From Proteles cristata cristata (Eukaryota; Chordata; Mammalia; Carnivora; Hyaenidae), in the NCBI GenBank assembly GCA_017311185.1, contig JAESUZ010000482.1, positions 62,001 through 126,000 on the forward strand: 64,000 nucleotides of DNA, written 5' to 3'. Of the stretch, positions 46,141 to 57,563 are shown piece after piece. Numbering within the stretch: the first letter of the stretch is position 1; each line of letters begins with the position of its first letter. A model generated the notes under the pieces. It was not told where the DNA came from. It saw nothing but the letters and a program-made list of their open reading frames with translations, and ran no database searches. The position numbers and the translations under genes were made by a program.

Positions 46141-48585
46141 CCCAACTCATAAGCCATCTCTGGGAGACACGGCACAGCCCTGTACACAGGCTCCTTGACA
46201 AATTTCCCCCAAGATTTTACATCAGAGGGTGACGCTTGCCTGATTCAGTCTTCCATGTGAGGACTGCAAAATGCTAATCTTTCAGCCCCAGCACTCACAA
46301 CACTTAGTTGGCACTCAGGATTCTATAGTAAACACTTTATCTGTCTGTATACGTGTTGCCAACTATTTATGCGTTTGTTTTCCATACGTCCTCATTACTT
46401 CCAAAGTTTTCCACCGGTTTATAATTCATTACCATGCTTAACTATTTTAGTGTACAAACCCTTCCGGATTTATCCGGTGGAAGCCAAGGGCGAGGCTCAA
46501 GTCTCGTGGCCTTCCTGCCTGGTCTCCACAGACTGGCACTGGAACCCAAACCATAGGCCCAAAGTGGAGGAGGCCTGGTGCAAGAATTCTACCCAGTGGG
46601 TGAGGAGTCACCAAGGATGGAGTCACTCAAGAGTGATGAAGTTGACAGCGGACCGCAAACAAACAGCGGGGAATAAAGGGAAAACTCACAGAAATGGCTA
46701 ACACCAAAACGGCTCCAGATCCTCATGTCGTTTCAGTTCCACGGTCTGAATGCTGTACACCTTCTTGAGTTTCTGCTCTTCTTCAACCTTCGGGTCACCA
46801 ACAAGGAACCCAAAAGACACAAGCCCTAGAGAAATGCCCTTTTCACCAACACAGCACTTTCACCCATATTGGGAGTGTTCCCTTGCTCCTTCGATGCATC
46901 AAGGTATGAGGACTTCTCCCTTTATCTCTGCTTTTCTTCTTGAACATACCCAACCCTGTGAAATTTCTTTACACCAGCCTATTTCCCCCATGTCCCACTT
47001 GGAAGCTGTAATTCGAAGAATTCCCTTTTATGCTGCACTTTAACCTCGTAATACCTACTACATGCACAAAGCGTTCAACGTGACCAACAGGGACCAGGTC
47101 GTGGCGGCTGGAGCTTCCATTCTGGCCATGTGTCAACCACACCTGGGCTAAAGATCTTGCTTCCTCTGCCCACATACTTCAGTTAAAGACCTCCAGCTCT
47201 TAAGTGGCAGTCAAACCATCCTCTGGTGTATTCTTTCGCACCAGGACACACCACCTCTTCAAACATTAAACATGAAACATCTGTGGACGATACATAATGA
47301 AGAATATGTAACATGAGGAGAAAAAACAGAAACACTGAGTGTGAAGGGCCCATGCACAAGTGCCCAGGCTACGCCGATAGAAGCTTCCCCCTTAGCACCG
47401 GGAGGGAGGACAGGGAGTTTCAGGTTGTCCAATGTAACTCCCACAACTGAACACAGGCAAAGGCAGAGTTGTCTGGAAAGTAGAGGACACAGAACGTAGC
47501 CCAAGGAACATTTCTGTCCCTCTGCAATGAACTCAGAGCTGTCAGAATCACTTAGTGAGAACCTGAATACCAACATAATCATCGACCTATCAGGAACAAC
47601 ACTAAGTTACCAGCAGAGGCAAAGCCCTCATCTGTCGGAGACCTGCCCCTTGCCTGTCTTTACGATCCTGGGTTTTCATCTCTAGGCAATGGGGGGAGAC
47701 AAGCCTACAGTCTTCCCTCTTTGGATATCAGAGGGCATTTGTTAAAAGAGAACTGGCTTCTTTAGCTTGCTTTCCCAGGGAGAGCCCCCGATGTATTCTG
47801 CTATACTCCTGAGCAAAGTGGCACAGACACGGCCTGTTCCCTAATACTTCGTCATCAAGAAACTGCTCGCCGAAAATGACCACACGTCATTGGCTGCCGC
47901 CGGGGGCTGGCGTCTGCATTAGTGAGCCGGCCAGGGTGCTTCCAAGACCCCCAGATACCGGACAGAAGCATACCTGTCCAGTCACATTTACCATCCGATT
48001 TCCCAGGGAAATCCCATCCAAGGGTATTCAAATCACTTTCCGAAAGCACCGGGCTATTTCTTGCCCATGTTCCATTTCTCATTTTTGAAATAAGGGGTAA
48101 AGCAGAAATCAGTGGAATGAGTGCACGAGGTAATTGAGACTTTAAATGGTTCTGACCGAGAAGAACTGCCCTGCCAGCATTCATTTGAGGTGCTGACAGC
48201 AGGGTGACGGGGCCCAGCTACCCTTCCCCACCACCTAAATACAACCAAACAGTGGAAGGAAAAACTTTAGGGGCAGAGAGGTTCTTCACCTGGAGCCTAT
48301 GGACGGAACTGTGTGTCCCTACACCTGAACGGGAAAACATTTCTAGCTTTATTCTCACTAAACTCTGATTGAAATTTAGCACTTCCTTTAGGCGTGAACG
48401 TAGAAGACAAACCATATTAGTACTGGCAGTACCTACAACTTTGTCAACTAGAGAAATCAGATGCATTCTTAACCACATTTCAGTTGCTGCAGATCTCATA
48501 AATATTTATGTTCATTACTACCCCCAAAATCATGGTATCTGATCCACCACTGCATTCAGCTATGTAACGAGTTATTGAAGCACAA
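46141..48585. other. Intergenic stretch with no recognised feature
   Basis: The longest repeat-poor stretch of the intergenic region (about 2.4 kb). I see no exon: frames at 46369-46701, 46750-47043, 47259-47582 and 47855-48184 lack domains and splice support. The low repeat load may reflect conserved non-coding DNA, which only alignment could show. Confidence 0.5.
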
Positions 48586-48590
48586 ACATT

Positions 48591-48802
48591 GGGGCGCCTG
48601 GGTGGCTCAGTCGGTTAAGCGTCTGACTTCAGCTCAGGTCATGATCTCGCGGTTCGAGCCCCACGTCGGGCTCTGTGCCGACAGCCAGCTCAGAGCCTGG
48701 AGCCTGTTTCAGATTCTGTATCTCCCTCTCTCTCTGACCCTCCCCTGCTCACGCTGTCTTTCTCTCTCTCCCTCAGAAATAAATAAAACATTAAAAAAAG
48801 TT
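48591..48802 (+). mobile_element. CanSINE, CAGCCAGCTCAGAG subtype
   Basis: Very well preserved head GGGGCGCCTGGGTGGCTCAG. Diagnostic words are CCGACAGCCAGCTCAGAGCC, TGACCCTCCCCTGCTCACGC and a tail AAATAAATAAAACATT, shared with 49139 and 59902. AAGCACAAACATT / AAGCACAAATATT is the target-site duplication. Confidence 0.96.
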
Positions 48803-49138
48803 AAAGCACAAATATTAAGTCATAGGTTTTTGAAAGACAGCATCACTTGCTTCCTTGTAATCATATCTACTTTATGCATTAAAAACCAGATTTCTGAGGA
48901 GGGTCTCAGAGGTTTAACCAAGCTGCCAAAGGAGCCCAAGGTACAAAAGAAAAGGGTTAAGAATCGCTGTCGCGGGCCTTGAGATAGCCGATTCAGAATG
49001 CTGGACTCTAGATTCAAACTGTGACTAGCTAAGGGATCTCCCCACTACCCCCCTCCCGGGGCACATCGAAAATGTTGGCTGCTGCCAATCAGTGATATGA
49101 ACACTGAATCCACAGTTATTTTAAAACTGAGCACGACA

Positions 49139-49318
49139 GGGGCGCCTAGGGGGCTTAGTCGGTTAAGCACCCAACTTTCGCTTAGGTCACGATCTCGCGG
49201 TTCGTGGGTTCGAGCCCCGCGTCGGGCTCTGTGCTGACTGCCAGCTCAGAGCCTGGAGCCTGTTTCAGTCTCTGACTCCCTCTCTCTCTCTGACCCTCCC
49301 CTGCTCACGCGGTCGCTG

Positions 49319-49351
<33 letters not shown>

Positions 49352-49388
49352 TAGAAATAAATAAGACATTAAAAACAATTAAAATAAA
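49139..49388 (+). mobile_element. CanSINE, first of a tandem pair
   Basis: Head GGCGCCTAGGGGGCTTAG, CCAGCTCAGAGCCTGGAGCC, TGACCCTCCCCTGCTCACGC and a long CT run, tail AAATAAATAAGACATT. It is preceded by TAAAACTGAGCACGACAGG, and that word recurs right after its tail. Confidence 0.95.
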
Positions 49389-49408
49389 ATAAAACTGAGC
49401 ACGATAGG

Positions 49409-49596
49409 GGCACCTGGGTGGCTGAGTCGGCTAAGCGTCTGACTCGTTTCGGCTGAGGTCATGATCTCCCAGTTTACGGGTTCAAGCCCCATGTCAAGCC
49501 CCGCCAGCAGTGCAGAGCCCGCTTGGGATCCTTTCTCCTTCTTTCTCTGCCCCTCCCCCACTTGCTCTGGCACTCTCAAAAAACTTTTAAAAAAAG
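49409..49596 (+). mobile_element. CanSINE, second of a tandem pair
   Basis: Head GGCACCTGGGTGGCTGAGTC starts directly after the second copy of the target word (TAAAACTGAGCACGATAGG). The middle CAGTGCAGAGCCCGCTTGG marks it as a different subtype from its neighbour, so it is a separate insertion rather than a duplication. Confidence 0.94.
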
Positions 49597-50224
49597 GTGG
49601 GCAAGATAATGTAAATAAAAGTAGTATATTAGCCCAAAGCACGGCAGTACAAAATATTGTTTAGCACAAAGACGCTTAGCAATAGAAGGCAGAAAGATGT
49701 TTAAGTGTCTCTTGACCACACAGCAACTCCTATCAAATAATGCTGTCCAACTAGCCTCTAGAACAGTACCACTCAAAGTGCTATTCCAAACTGAGGAGGA
49801 AGCACAGCTACAGTGTTAAGTCAGCACACAGTTTCCTTCACTGAGGTTTTGCTTGGAAGAAGAAGTTCAGCTGAAGTAACAAAGTACTCAGAGAACAAAG
49901 AACTGGTTGAAGGACCGCGCTTTGAGGAGCACTGCTCTAAAGTCCCCAGCATCACGCACACCCTTCACCCTAGCCCAGGAGCCATGGGAACAGAACAAAA
50001 TCTGTCAATCTGAGACCACCGGAGCTTACAAAAGTTAAAGCAAGCAAGGAGGTGACGATTCAACTGCGCGGCAAGCGGAAGGCACATTTTTATTTTGACA
50101 TCAGTACTGCTCTCGCACAGGAAAAGCACTGTTAACACAGTCTTCCTTCAGCCCACCATTAATCAAGTGTTATAAATACTCAATCACATTTTTAGGAGAA
50201 AGCAGCATTTTTAAAAATAAACCA

Positions 50225-50429
50225 GGGGTTGCCTGGGTGGCTCAGTCAGTTTAGCCTCTCACTCTTGGTTTCACCTCAGGTCAGAATCTGTTTGTGGTAC
50301 CTAACCCAACACGGGGCTCTATGCAGACAACATGGAACCTGCTTGGGATTCTCTCTCCCCTTCTCTCTGCCCCTCTCCCGGCTCACGCTCTTTCTCTCTC
50401 TCTAAATAAACAAACATTAAAAATAAAAC
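50225..50429 (+). mobile_element. CanSINE, aged
   Basis: GGGTTGCCTGGGTGGCTCAG, CACCTCAGGTCAGAATCTGT, GAACCTGCTTGGGATTCTCT and the tail CTAAATAAACAAACATT. Confidence 0.91.
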
Positions 50430-51320
50430 AAAATTAGCCAATTCTTGGAATCTGCTAATGTGCTCAATGGAATTTAGGGTACACAGCCGATATCTGTCTT
50501 TAATTAAAAAGTGGCTGTATGATACAACAGTATTCTTTTAGACTATATAGATTCTATAAAACACAACAGCCATCAAGGTAAAGTACCTTAGATCTTATTG
50601 TATTTCCTTAAAATGCAGCTAAAGTAGAGGTTGGTTTTGGCTAGAAGAGTTCAGTGTGCGTGCTTCATTTTAAACAATTGCAAAGATGTTCAAAACCAAT
50701 CAGGCATCATCCGTTCTCCAATACAGAGAAAGGAGTAGGGTGAGAATCCACCATTAATCACGCCCAAGTAAACATCTCCTTTCCTTCCTCCTCTCATCCC
50801 ACACCCCTTACTCTGTCCCGAAAGTATCTCTGAAGTCAGTCACAGCCTGGTCTGGCTCGGGTCTAACTCTCAGCTCTTGGCAGGACATATGTGTCATCAG
50901 ACTCATCATGGGTTGGTTTAGCCTCTGCACCAAGCTAGCCTCGAAGTACAAAGTTATGCCGACTTATTAGTGACACTATATTCAGAGAGCAGGTGGACTC
51001 GCTTTCTTTTCTATAATGGAAAAAATCCAATCCTGTTAAGCCAAAATGGTGCTCTAACAGAAGTAATACCACCATTTTTAATCTCACACAGTATCCGAAT
51101 ACAAAACCTTGGCATAACATTACAGAAGAATTTGAGGGGGTAGGTAGGATCCTCAATGCCTACCAGTGCTTTTTCTGAAAGCTCAATGCACAGCACAAAT
51201 ATTTGCTGAAAACCAGCCTAGTTCCAACAGTACAAACTCTCCCTTTATTCCGTTCCTTCTCCAGGTCAATCCAATCAAAAAAAAAGGCATGCACTCATTT
51301 TTTAAAGAATTATCTGTTAC
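50430..51320. other. Intergenic stretch with no recognised feature
   Basis: Unique-looking sequence just downstream of SMS transcription. Frames on the minus strand at 50935-51389 have no signature. Confidence 0.45.
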
Positions 51321-51413
51321 AGGGGTACCTGGCTGGCTCAATGTGACTCCTGATCTCGGGGTTATGAACTCAACCCCCATGTTGGGCATAGAGATAACTT
51401 AAAAATAAAATAA
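51321..51413 (+). mobile_element. Short CanSINE relative lacking the CT tract
   Basis: GGGGTACCTGGCTGGCTCAA, TGACTCCTGATCTCGGGGTT, CCCCCATGTTGGGCATAGAG and TAACTTAAAAATAAAATAAA. TATCTGTTACAG / TATCTGTTAGAG flank it. Confidence 0.86.
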
Positions 51414-52156
51414 AGATAAAAACAACCAAAACAGAGTATCTGTTAGAGAAAACTAACTTGGGAGGAAGAATGTTCCGGGTCGACACTAATTTTCTCAAAA
51501 CACCCACTGAATATGTCCATTCCTAATGCTCTGCTTCCTGCAAATTCACCGTAAATGAACTCATGCCGCGATTACAAAATAAAGCTGTTACAAAAACAAC
51601 AGAACCATCAAAGTCGAACAAGCCAAGTCCAAGTCAGTATACTCTGACCTTGGATGCGGACTGTCACCCACAAATACACTATGCACACTGTAAGCTGCCC
51701 GCACTTCCTTAGCTGAGTTTACGCCGCTCTTGCTGTGGGCCTCTACAGACTTTCATCTAACTGCGCATCGAAGAACCTCCTTAAAACGTTTCACGGCAGC
51801 AGTCCAAAATGATCTGTATTTTCACATCTAATATACCAGTAAGAATGGGAATAGAAATAAGCCTCTGACTTTCAACTTTCCAGTAAGGCCAAATCTTTGC
51901 CTCTCCTCGGGTCAATTTTATAATGAAGAACTGGTGAACGTAATAGGTTGTGTACCATTTACCACGGCAGTAAATGAAGTCATCACTACTGTTCAAAAAA
52001 GGCCCTAAGGCCATCCTGTTATAAAGAGATAAATGGCACTGATAGAAAAGAACTAAAAAGACACCAGGAGACACTTTTGTTCTGTGAGATCAGCAGTGAG
52101 AAAGCCGGGGCCTGGCTGAAATAAAACGACAAACACATGAATGTCTCATTTATAAT
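51414..52156. other. Stretch downstream of the SMS polyadenylation site
   Basis: No repeat or exon recognised. It contains several AAAACAAC-type A-rich words. Confidence 0.45.
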
Positions 52157-52627
52157 TTTAATCGAAGCATTGCTATTCATTTGTTCTTAACTCCTTCTTA
52201 TAAGCACCAAATTTTAATAACTAAGTCAATTTTCTGCGAAAGAAACACCATCAAGAACTTCCCTCCAGAATGAAAACAATGATGTTCATTCCTCCAAACA
52301 ACCATATGTGAAGTCTACCAAAACAAAAACAAAAAGCCCACACACACAAAAGAAAGCAACAAAAATCACATTCTAGGGGTTCAGTGCATTTAGCAGCCTT
52401 CGCTGTGCTGTCTAATCATCCTTCAGCTGACTTTCAAAAAATATAACACCCTAGCTCATCAAAATATACATTTTCCATTTGCTTTTTTTAAATTAAAAAT
52501 AATAATTAAAAAGAAAAGAAAACTTGAAGGAATTCACAATCAATTGCCTGACTCCTTTCGATGTCATGTACAGCATATGAAGGTCAGGAAGGCTATTTGC
52601 AGCACACACGATTGGAGACAACGATCT
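52140..52627 (-). other. SMS: SMS 3' UTR (probable extent)
   Basis: From the TGA at 52630-52628 to an expected end near 52140 is about 490 bases, a reasonable size for this gene's short 3' UTR. The region is A/T-rich and free of SINEs. The exact cleavage point is inferred from the ATTAAA signal, not seen. Confidence 0.65.
52157..52162 (-). terminator. Candidate SMS polyadenylation signal ATTAAA
   Basis: On the minus strand, GATTAAAATTATAAATGAGA at 52163-52144 contains the second most common hexamer, ATTAAA. No AATAAA is seen on the minus strand between the stop codon and this point. Cleavage would fall about 10-30 bases further, near 52130-52147. Confidence 0.55.
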
Positions 52628-52667
52628 TCAAGGATTAGCTTTCTTCCAAACAGTGTAAAATACCCAC
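52628..52667 (-). CDS. SMS: SMS last coding exon (C-terminus and stop)
   Basis: After the acceptor CCTGTCCAG the exon reads G-TGG-GTA-TTT-TAC and ends with AAT CCT TGA. With the two bases TT carried over from the previous exon it gives LWVFYTVWKKANP and stop, residues 354-366 of spermine synthase. The human C-terminus, as I recall it, is KKAKP, so Lys365 is Asn here. This segment lies by the active-site cleft of the C-terminal aminopropyltransferase domain. Intact phase and introns show a functional gene, not a retrocopy. Confidence 0.97.
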
Positions 52668-52969
52668 CTGGACAGGGAGTCAAGGAGTAAGCACAGATAA
52701 TTCAAAGAAGAACAGACAGCATTGAACCTTCGTTTGCTGGCCTACAAACTGGAAGATGGATGCAAGTTTCATGGCTTAAAGCCCTGCAGTGGTAACAAGG
52801 AGGTCCTCTTAACAAGGCCCCTGTAACAGTCTGCATCCCTACCGCCTGTGACCGGGACGCTGGTCGGGAGGAGCGGGGAGCAAAGTGGAGAGCCGGCGAA
52901 AGGCATACAGATATTCCCTCAGGTAGTGCTGCTGCTTCCCAAGTCTTTAGGATGTTTTAGGGAATTAAT

Positions 52970-53095
52970 ATGGGAAGGAAGGGTGGGAAGGTGAGAGACT
53001 TGGCGGGGAGGGGGGACGGAGGGACAGAGGGGTGAGAACATGAGAAGGAGGGAGAAAGAGGAGAAACAGGTAGAAGGATGGAGGGGAGCCAGAGG
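52970..53095. repeat. Purine-rich GGGA tract in SMS intron
   Basis: GGGAAGGAAGGGTGGGAAGG, then GGGGAGGGGGGACGGAGGGA and GAGAAGGAGGGAGAAAGAGG. In the SMS transcript (minus) it is a C/U-rich stretch. Confidence 0.8.
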
Positions 53096-53637
53096 GCAGA
53101 AGCTCCTTCTCCAAATGTTATCAACTGATCTCTACGATCTCCATATATAAACATTTGCCTGGAAGAAGTGCTCCAGAAGGAAGGCCTGATGAAGGTGGAT
53201 GCTTGGTCAGGGGAGAGATCCACAGATTTCCACGGAAAGAAAATGACTTCCCAGCACACACAGAGAGCTCCCCTCCTTCCAGGGCAACTCAGGGGTTTCT
53301 CATGGCCCGTGTCACTGTCGAGGCTGCTGAGGTTTGCGGGCAAGGACCTCACTAGAGGCCAGCAGCAGTCACAGGATCTCTCAAGACAGCAATGAAGACT
53401 GTTGTTACAGGAAACTGGACTTGCCCACCTCAGATAAGGAAGCTTTTCGCTGGAGACTAGAATTCCAGTGACCATGCTCTCATTCTGCCTTTTCTCTGGG
53501 TTCTTTGATTTCTCTGGGCTACCTTTACTAAGTGGAACTAACGAAGAACACCAACATTAGCTGTGCAGTCCTCAGAATCAAGTGAAGTGTAGAAGCTAAT
53601 ATGAAAGTACGATGATCTTAATATAAAAAATAGAATG

Positions 53638-53829
53638 AGGGGCACCTGGGTGGCTCAGCCAGTTAAGCATCCAACTCTTGATTTCGGCCCAGATCGTGAT
53701 CTCTCAGTTCGTGGGATCCAGGCCCGCGTCGGGCTCTGTGCTGACGTGTGGAGCCTGCTTGGGACTCTCTCTGCCCCTCCCCTCCCCACGTTCTCTCTCA
53801 AAGTGAATAAACTTAAAAAAAAAAAAAAA
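53638..53829 (+). mobile_element. CanSINE (SINEC_Fc-like) in SMS intron
   Basis: Head GGGGCACCTGGGTGGCTCAG, middle GTGCTGACGTGTGGAGCCTG, shortened CT tract, tail AAGTGAATAAACTT and A run. It faces the antisense copy 50 bases away. Confidence 0.94.
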
Positions 53830-53879
53830 GTAGAATTAGCATATTCAGTCTTTTCGCCAGCTACAGCTCAGGTGGTACT

Positions 53880-54088
53880 TTTTCTTAATTTTTATTGGTT
53901 TTTGAGAGAGCGCCGGAGAGTATGAACAAGAAAGGGGCAGAGAGAGAGGGAGACACAGAATCCGAAGCAGGCTCCAGGCTCTGAGCTGTCAGCACAGAGC
54001 CTGATGGAGAGCTCAAACTCACTAACAATAAGGTCATGACCGGAGCCGAAGTCAGACGCTTAACCGACGGAGACACCCAGGCACCCCT
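53880..54088 (-). mobile_element. CanSINE, antisense, in SMS intron
   Basis: TTAATTTTTATTGGTTTTTG, GGGGCAGAGAGAGAGGGAGA, CTCCAGGCTCTGAGCTGTCA and reversed head GAGACACCCAGGCACCCC. It can pair with the preceding sense copy in RNA. Confidence 0.94.
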
Positions 54089-54104
54089 CGCGTAGTATTT
54101 TAGA

Positions 54105-54285
54105 CCAGGGCTTCTGAAGCTTAACCCGCACAGCAATCTCCTGGCAGACCGGTTGGGGCAGGTCACCAGGCTTCTGCCAGCTTCTGCTGGAGTGGGAGGT
54201 CAGAGTGGCGCTTGAGGATCTGCTCTCTAACCTGGCCCCAGGGGATGCTGCAGTTCGGGGGACAGCCTTTGGGAACCAGTGCTGC
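54105..54285 (+). mobile_element. MER5-type element, diverged
   Basis: CAGGGCTTCTGAAGCTTAAC, CTGGCCCCAGGGGATGCTGC and TTTGGGAACCAGTGCTG fit the ends and end-phrase of MER5-like hAT elements. The interior is poorly matched. Confidence 0.6.
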
Positions 54286-54446
54286 TTAATCCGTAAGATC
54301 TGAGGGTGGGACAAAGGAATCAGTAGTATTTTAAAGCTTCAGGGGATTCCAATGTGCAGCCATGTCTGAAGACCATGGCCTTAGATAGTAGAGAGCTAAT
54401 GCCATTTATTATTGGGATTTAAAATGTTGGACTGAAATGGGATTCA

Positions 54447-54608
<162 letters not shown>

Positions 54609-55493
54609 CTAAAACAAAGACAGAAAAGCAAACAATGGGATGCTTGCGTCTTACTGAAGGCTCCCACTCATTTGAAGGTCTCTAATAACTGAAAACGATT
54701 TTAGCTTTAGATGAAAGTTCCTCTTTGAAAATGAGATAAGGCTTCTGTACTATGACCCACTGCATTCAATTCTACTTATAGACCCATGAGCTCATTATCC
54801 TTCTACCTCATTTACCAAGCTAGTTCACATTATTCAGAGAATGAAGCTACAGAAAGCAGGGAGACCAATTTCCCATTAGTAAAACAGTCACGGTAACAAC
54901 ACCAAGCAATTCGCAAAGATTCATACACATAAAGCCATTCAAAACGTTTTTCCACTAGTCACCACTGTGTTGAGAATGAAACATCAGAAAGATAATGTTC
55001 TTGATTTCCAGAATGGCCTAAAACTACGACCTTCATAAGAATCGAAGACATCGACCAAGAACTATATTCATACTTCCATGCTCTCCCCTAAATATGTGAT
55101 TTTGAGGCCTAAGAGAAATTTATTCACAATGTGTATACTAAGGATATCCCACAGTTCCACTCCTTATCTAACATTTCCTCTTAACTTCGTTGTTCTCATT
55201 TTTCTCCCCTCGTTGCCACCACCTTTTGACTCCCCAGCAGCTAGGAGTGGTCAGCGAGATGTAGGGAACTCTGCTGGAGGCTACCGGGAAAGTTTACGCT
55301 TCTGGACAATCAAGGTTAACCAGGGCGACTCGCCCCTTCCACTTACTTCCGGCCTGTAACCTAGATGTGGCATGTGAAGCTGCAGCAGCCACTATGACCA
55401 TGAAGGGGAAAAAAAGGATGAATCAGACGCTGGCCAGAACAGGGCGGCGCTACTGCAAGAATACAGGATCTGCCTAGTTCTAACAGCAGCGCC

Positions 55494-55577
55494 TTTTTTC
55501 TTTTTTTGAAGTAATCTCTACACCCAGTATGGGACTCGAACTCACAACCCCACGGGCAAGAGTCACAGGCTCCCCTG
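55494..55577 (-). mobile_element. Short CanSINE relative, antisense
   Basis: TTTTTTGAAGTAATCTCTAC, ACCCAGTATGGGACTCGAAC, TCACAACCCCACGGGCAAGA: the reversed form of the CT-less type seen at 29220 and 51321. Confidence 0.82.
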
Positions 55578-55596
55578 ACTTAGTGAGGGAGGCACT

Positions 55597-55660
55597 CCTA
55601 GAGCAGTGCTTCTTAATCTCTAAGGTGCATACGAATCACAAGCGATTTTCATTCAATAGG
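55597..55660 (+). mobile_element. MER5-type fragment
   Basis: CAGTGCTTCTTAATCTCTAA, GTGCATACGAATCACAAGCG: only the first third of the element remains. Confidence 0.65.
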
Positions 55661-56990
55661 TCAGGGATAGGTTTTGTTGTTGTTGTTGTTAATCATTTTA
55701 GCTCAATTTCCCGAATTGTGGCTTTCCATAATGGGTACTTAATACCACCTGTTCCCTTTTAACCTATGAATTTCTTAACAGACTGAATACTGAATACATG
55801 TGCGGATTCCGTTTCTTCTGAAGAACTTCACTACCAGTTTGCCTCAGAAGAGCCAAGTACAATGCAAAATGAAAATTATTTACAAACGAAGGCACTCTGT
55901 GATGTAAGCATCCCTGAGAAAGGCATTTTGAAACCACCCAACCAGCCACAGGCCAGTGGGCCAGAGACCTATTCGGAGAGCCAGCCTTGGCGGTTTTAAC
56001 TTAACACACTCGCTCAGCATGACGTCGTCCTTCAGTGCCAGCCTGTTTAGTAACCCATCATCTAGGGTCCTGCAGTGGGATTTGGCCAAAAGCGCCCTTC
56101 ACCGGTATATAATTTGGTTTCAACATCGAGTTCACCATGAGAGTATATAAACACCACACATGTAATTTAAGATTCACAAATAGAAAACACTGTTGGGTGT
56201 TTTTAGAACATGTCACCGCTGGGGAAGCTATAGAATGGAAATGCCACCTAGGTGCATAGTTCCGTGCTTTTTCTTGCCATCTGAAAATGGACAACGGACT
56301 CTCTTTCCTGAAGGCATATGGGAGGACCTCGTTACAGAGAATGTGGTAAGGAAATGGGAAAGTTTCAATTTGTTCTTCCGCAACACTGCCAGAAAGCAGT
56401 TAAAAAGGGGGGAAAAACTTCACCACAAATGAAGACCTACCCCAAAAAAGTGATGCGATACATTTTACTTTCCTGTGTATTTAAATGGAAATACATTTTT
56501 TTCTTGTCTTAAGAAAGACATATTGGGTTTTTTCAGTGCCGCCGTAACAGTGCACGTGAACATCCCGGCGGAGGCTCCCAAGAGCAGCAACAGCACCGAA
56601 GAGAGAGGCAAACACCAGGGACTGATTAGGCCATGCTCCAGAGTCATCTTCCGGCTTCTAACTGGGAGATGAAGCATGGTTACATTGGCCAATCTGAAAT
56701 CACTGCTGTCACAGAGCTGGGAAAATTGTTGTGACCTCACGGACAGGTTAAACAAGTGTGAAGAGACCAGATCTGATGTATAACTCAAAGATCTAGAAAA
56801 ACGGCAGAATAATCTGCTCCCATCCTACCAGTTCAGTTTCATTGCACTGACAACCACAGCTGGCATCATGAAACATTGCCTTCCGTCTTTACACCTTAGT
56901 TCTAAGCTACATCTCAGGGAAGGGGGGCAGGCGTGACTCAAGAGGATCTCCTTAGCGTTATCACATGGCAGTTTCAAAAAAGTACTACAA

Positions 56991-57210
56991 GGGCGCCTGG
57001 GTGGCTCAGTCAGTTAAGCGTCTAACTCTTGATCTCGGCTCAGGTAACGATCTCATGGTTCGTGAGTTCAAGCCCCACATCAGGCTCTGTGCTGTCAGAG
57101 CAGACCATGCTTGGGATTCTCTCTCTCCCTCTCTTTCTGCCCCTCCACTGCTCGCTCGGTCTCCCACTCTCTGTCTCTAAAATATAAAGAAACTTTAAAA
57201 ATTGAAAATA
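56991..57210 (+). mobile_element. CanSINE (SINEC_Fc-like)
   Basis: Head GGGCGCCTGGGTGGCTCAGT, GTAACGATCTCATGGTTCGT, CT tract, tail AAATATAAAGAAACTTT. AAAAAGTAC on both sides may be its target-site duplication. Confidence 0.94.
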
Positions 57211-57563
57211 AAAAGTACATTATGGGAAGTAACTGCATCAGGACATCCTGAATCAAACCACCCTTTGCTCTTGACTCAACTACTGCTTCTTCCAAGGCCT
57301 ACACTCTCTTAGTTCGTATGAATCTCACCACGTGACACATTCAACCACCCCAAGTATACCCACGTGATCCCAGGGTATTATAAAGGAGATGGCCCTGCAT
57401 TTCCAACTGTAATGAATGCAGGGACAGGAAACATGTCCTTATATATCTTTTGGACAGCTCTGGGCATATGTGATTTTTGGTAAAAGTTGGTTGACAAAGG
57501 CAACTTATCAAAGTCTGGATCATTAATATTGACAAACCAGCTGTGGTGATCTGTTCAGCAGCA

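Noticed and set aside
52957..53475. 172-codon minus frame in the last SMS intron
   Set aside because: Much of it is a reading of the pyrimidine-rich strand of a purine tract; the true SMS exons splice past it.
56465..56788. Minus frame with a leucine-rich, signal-peptide-like stretch
   Set aside because: It lies inside an SMS intron without splice sites or family similarity; hydrophobic stretches this short occur by chance.
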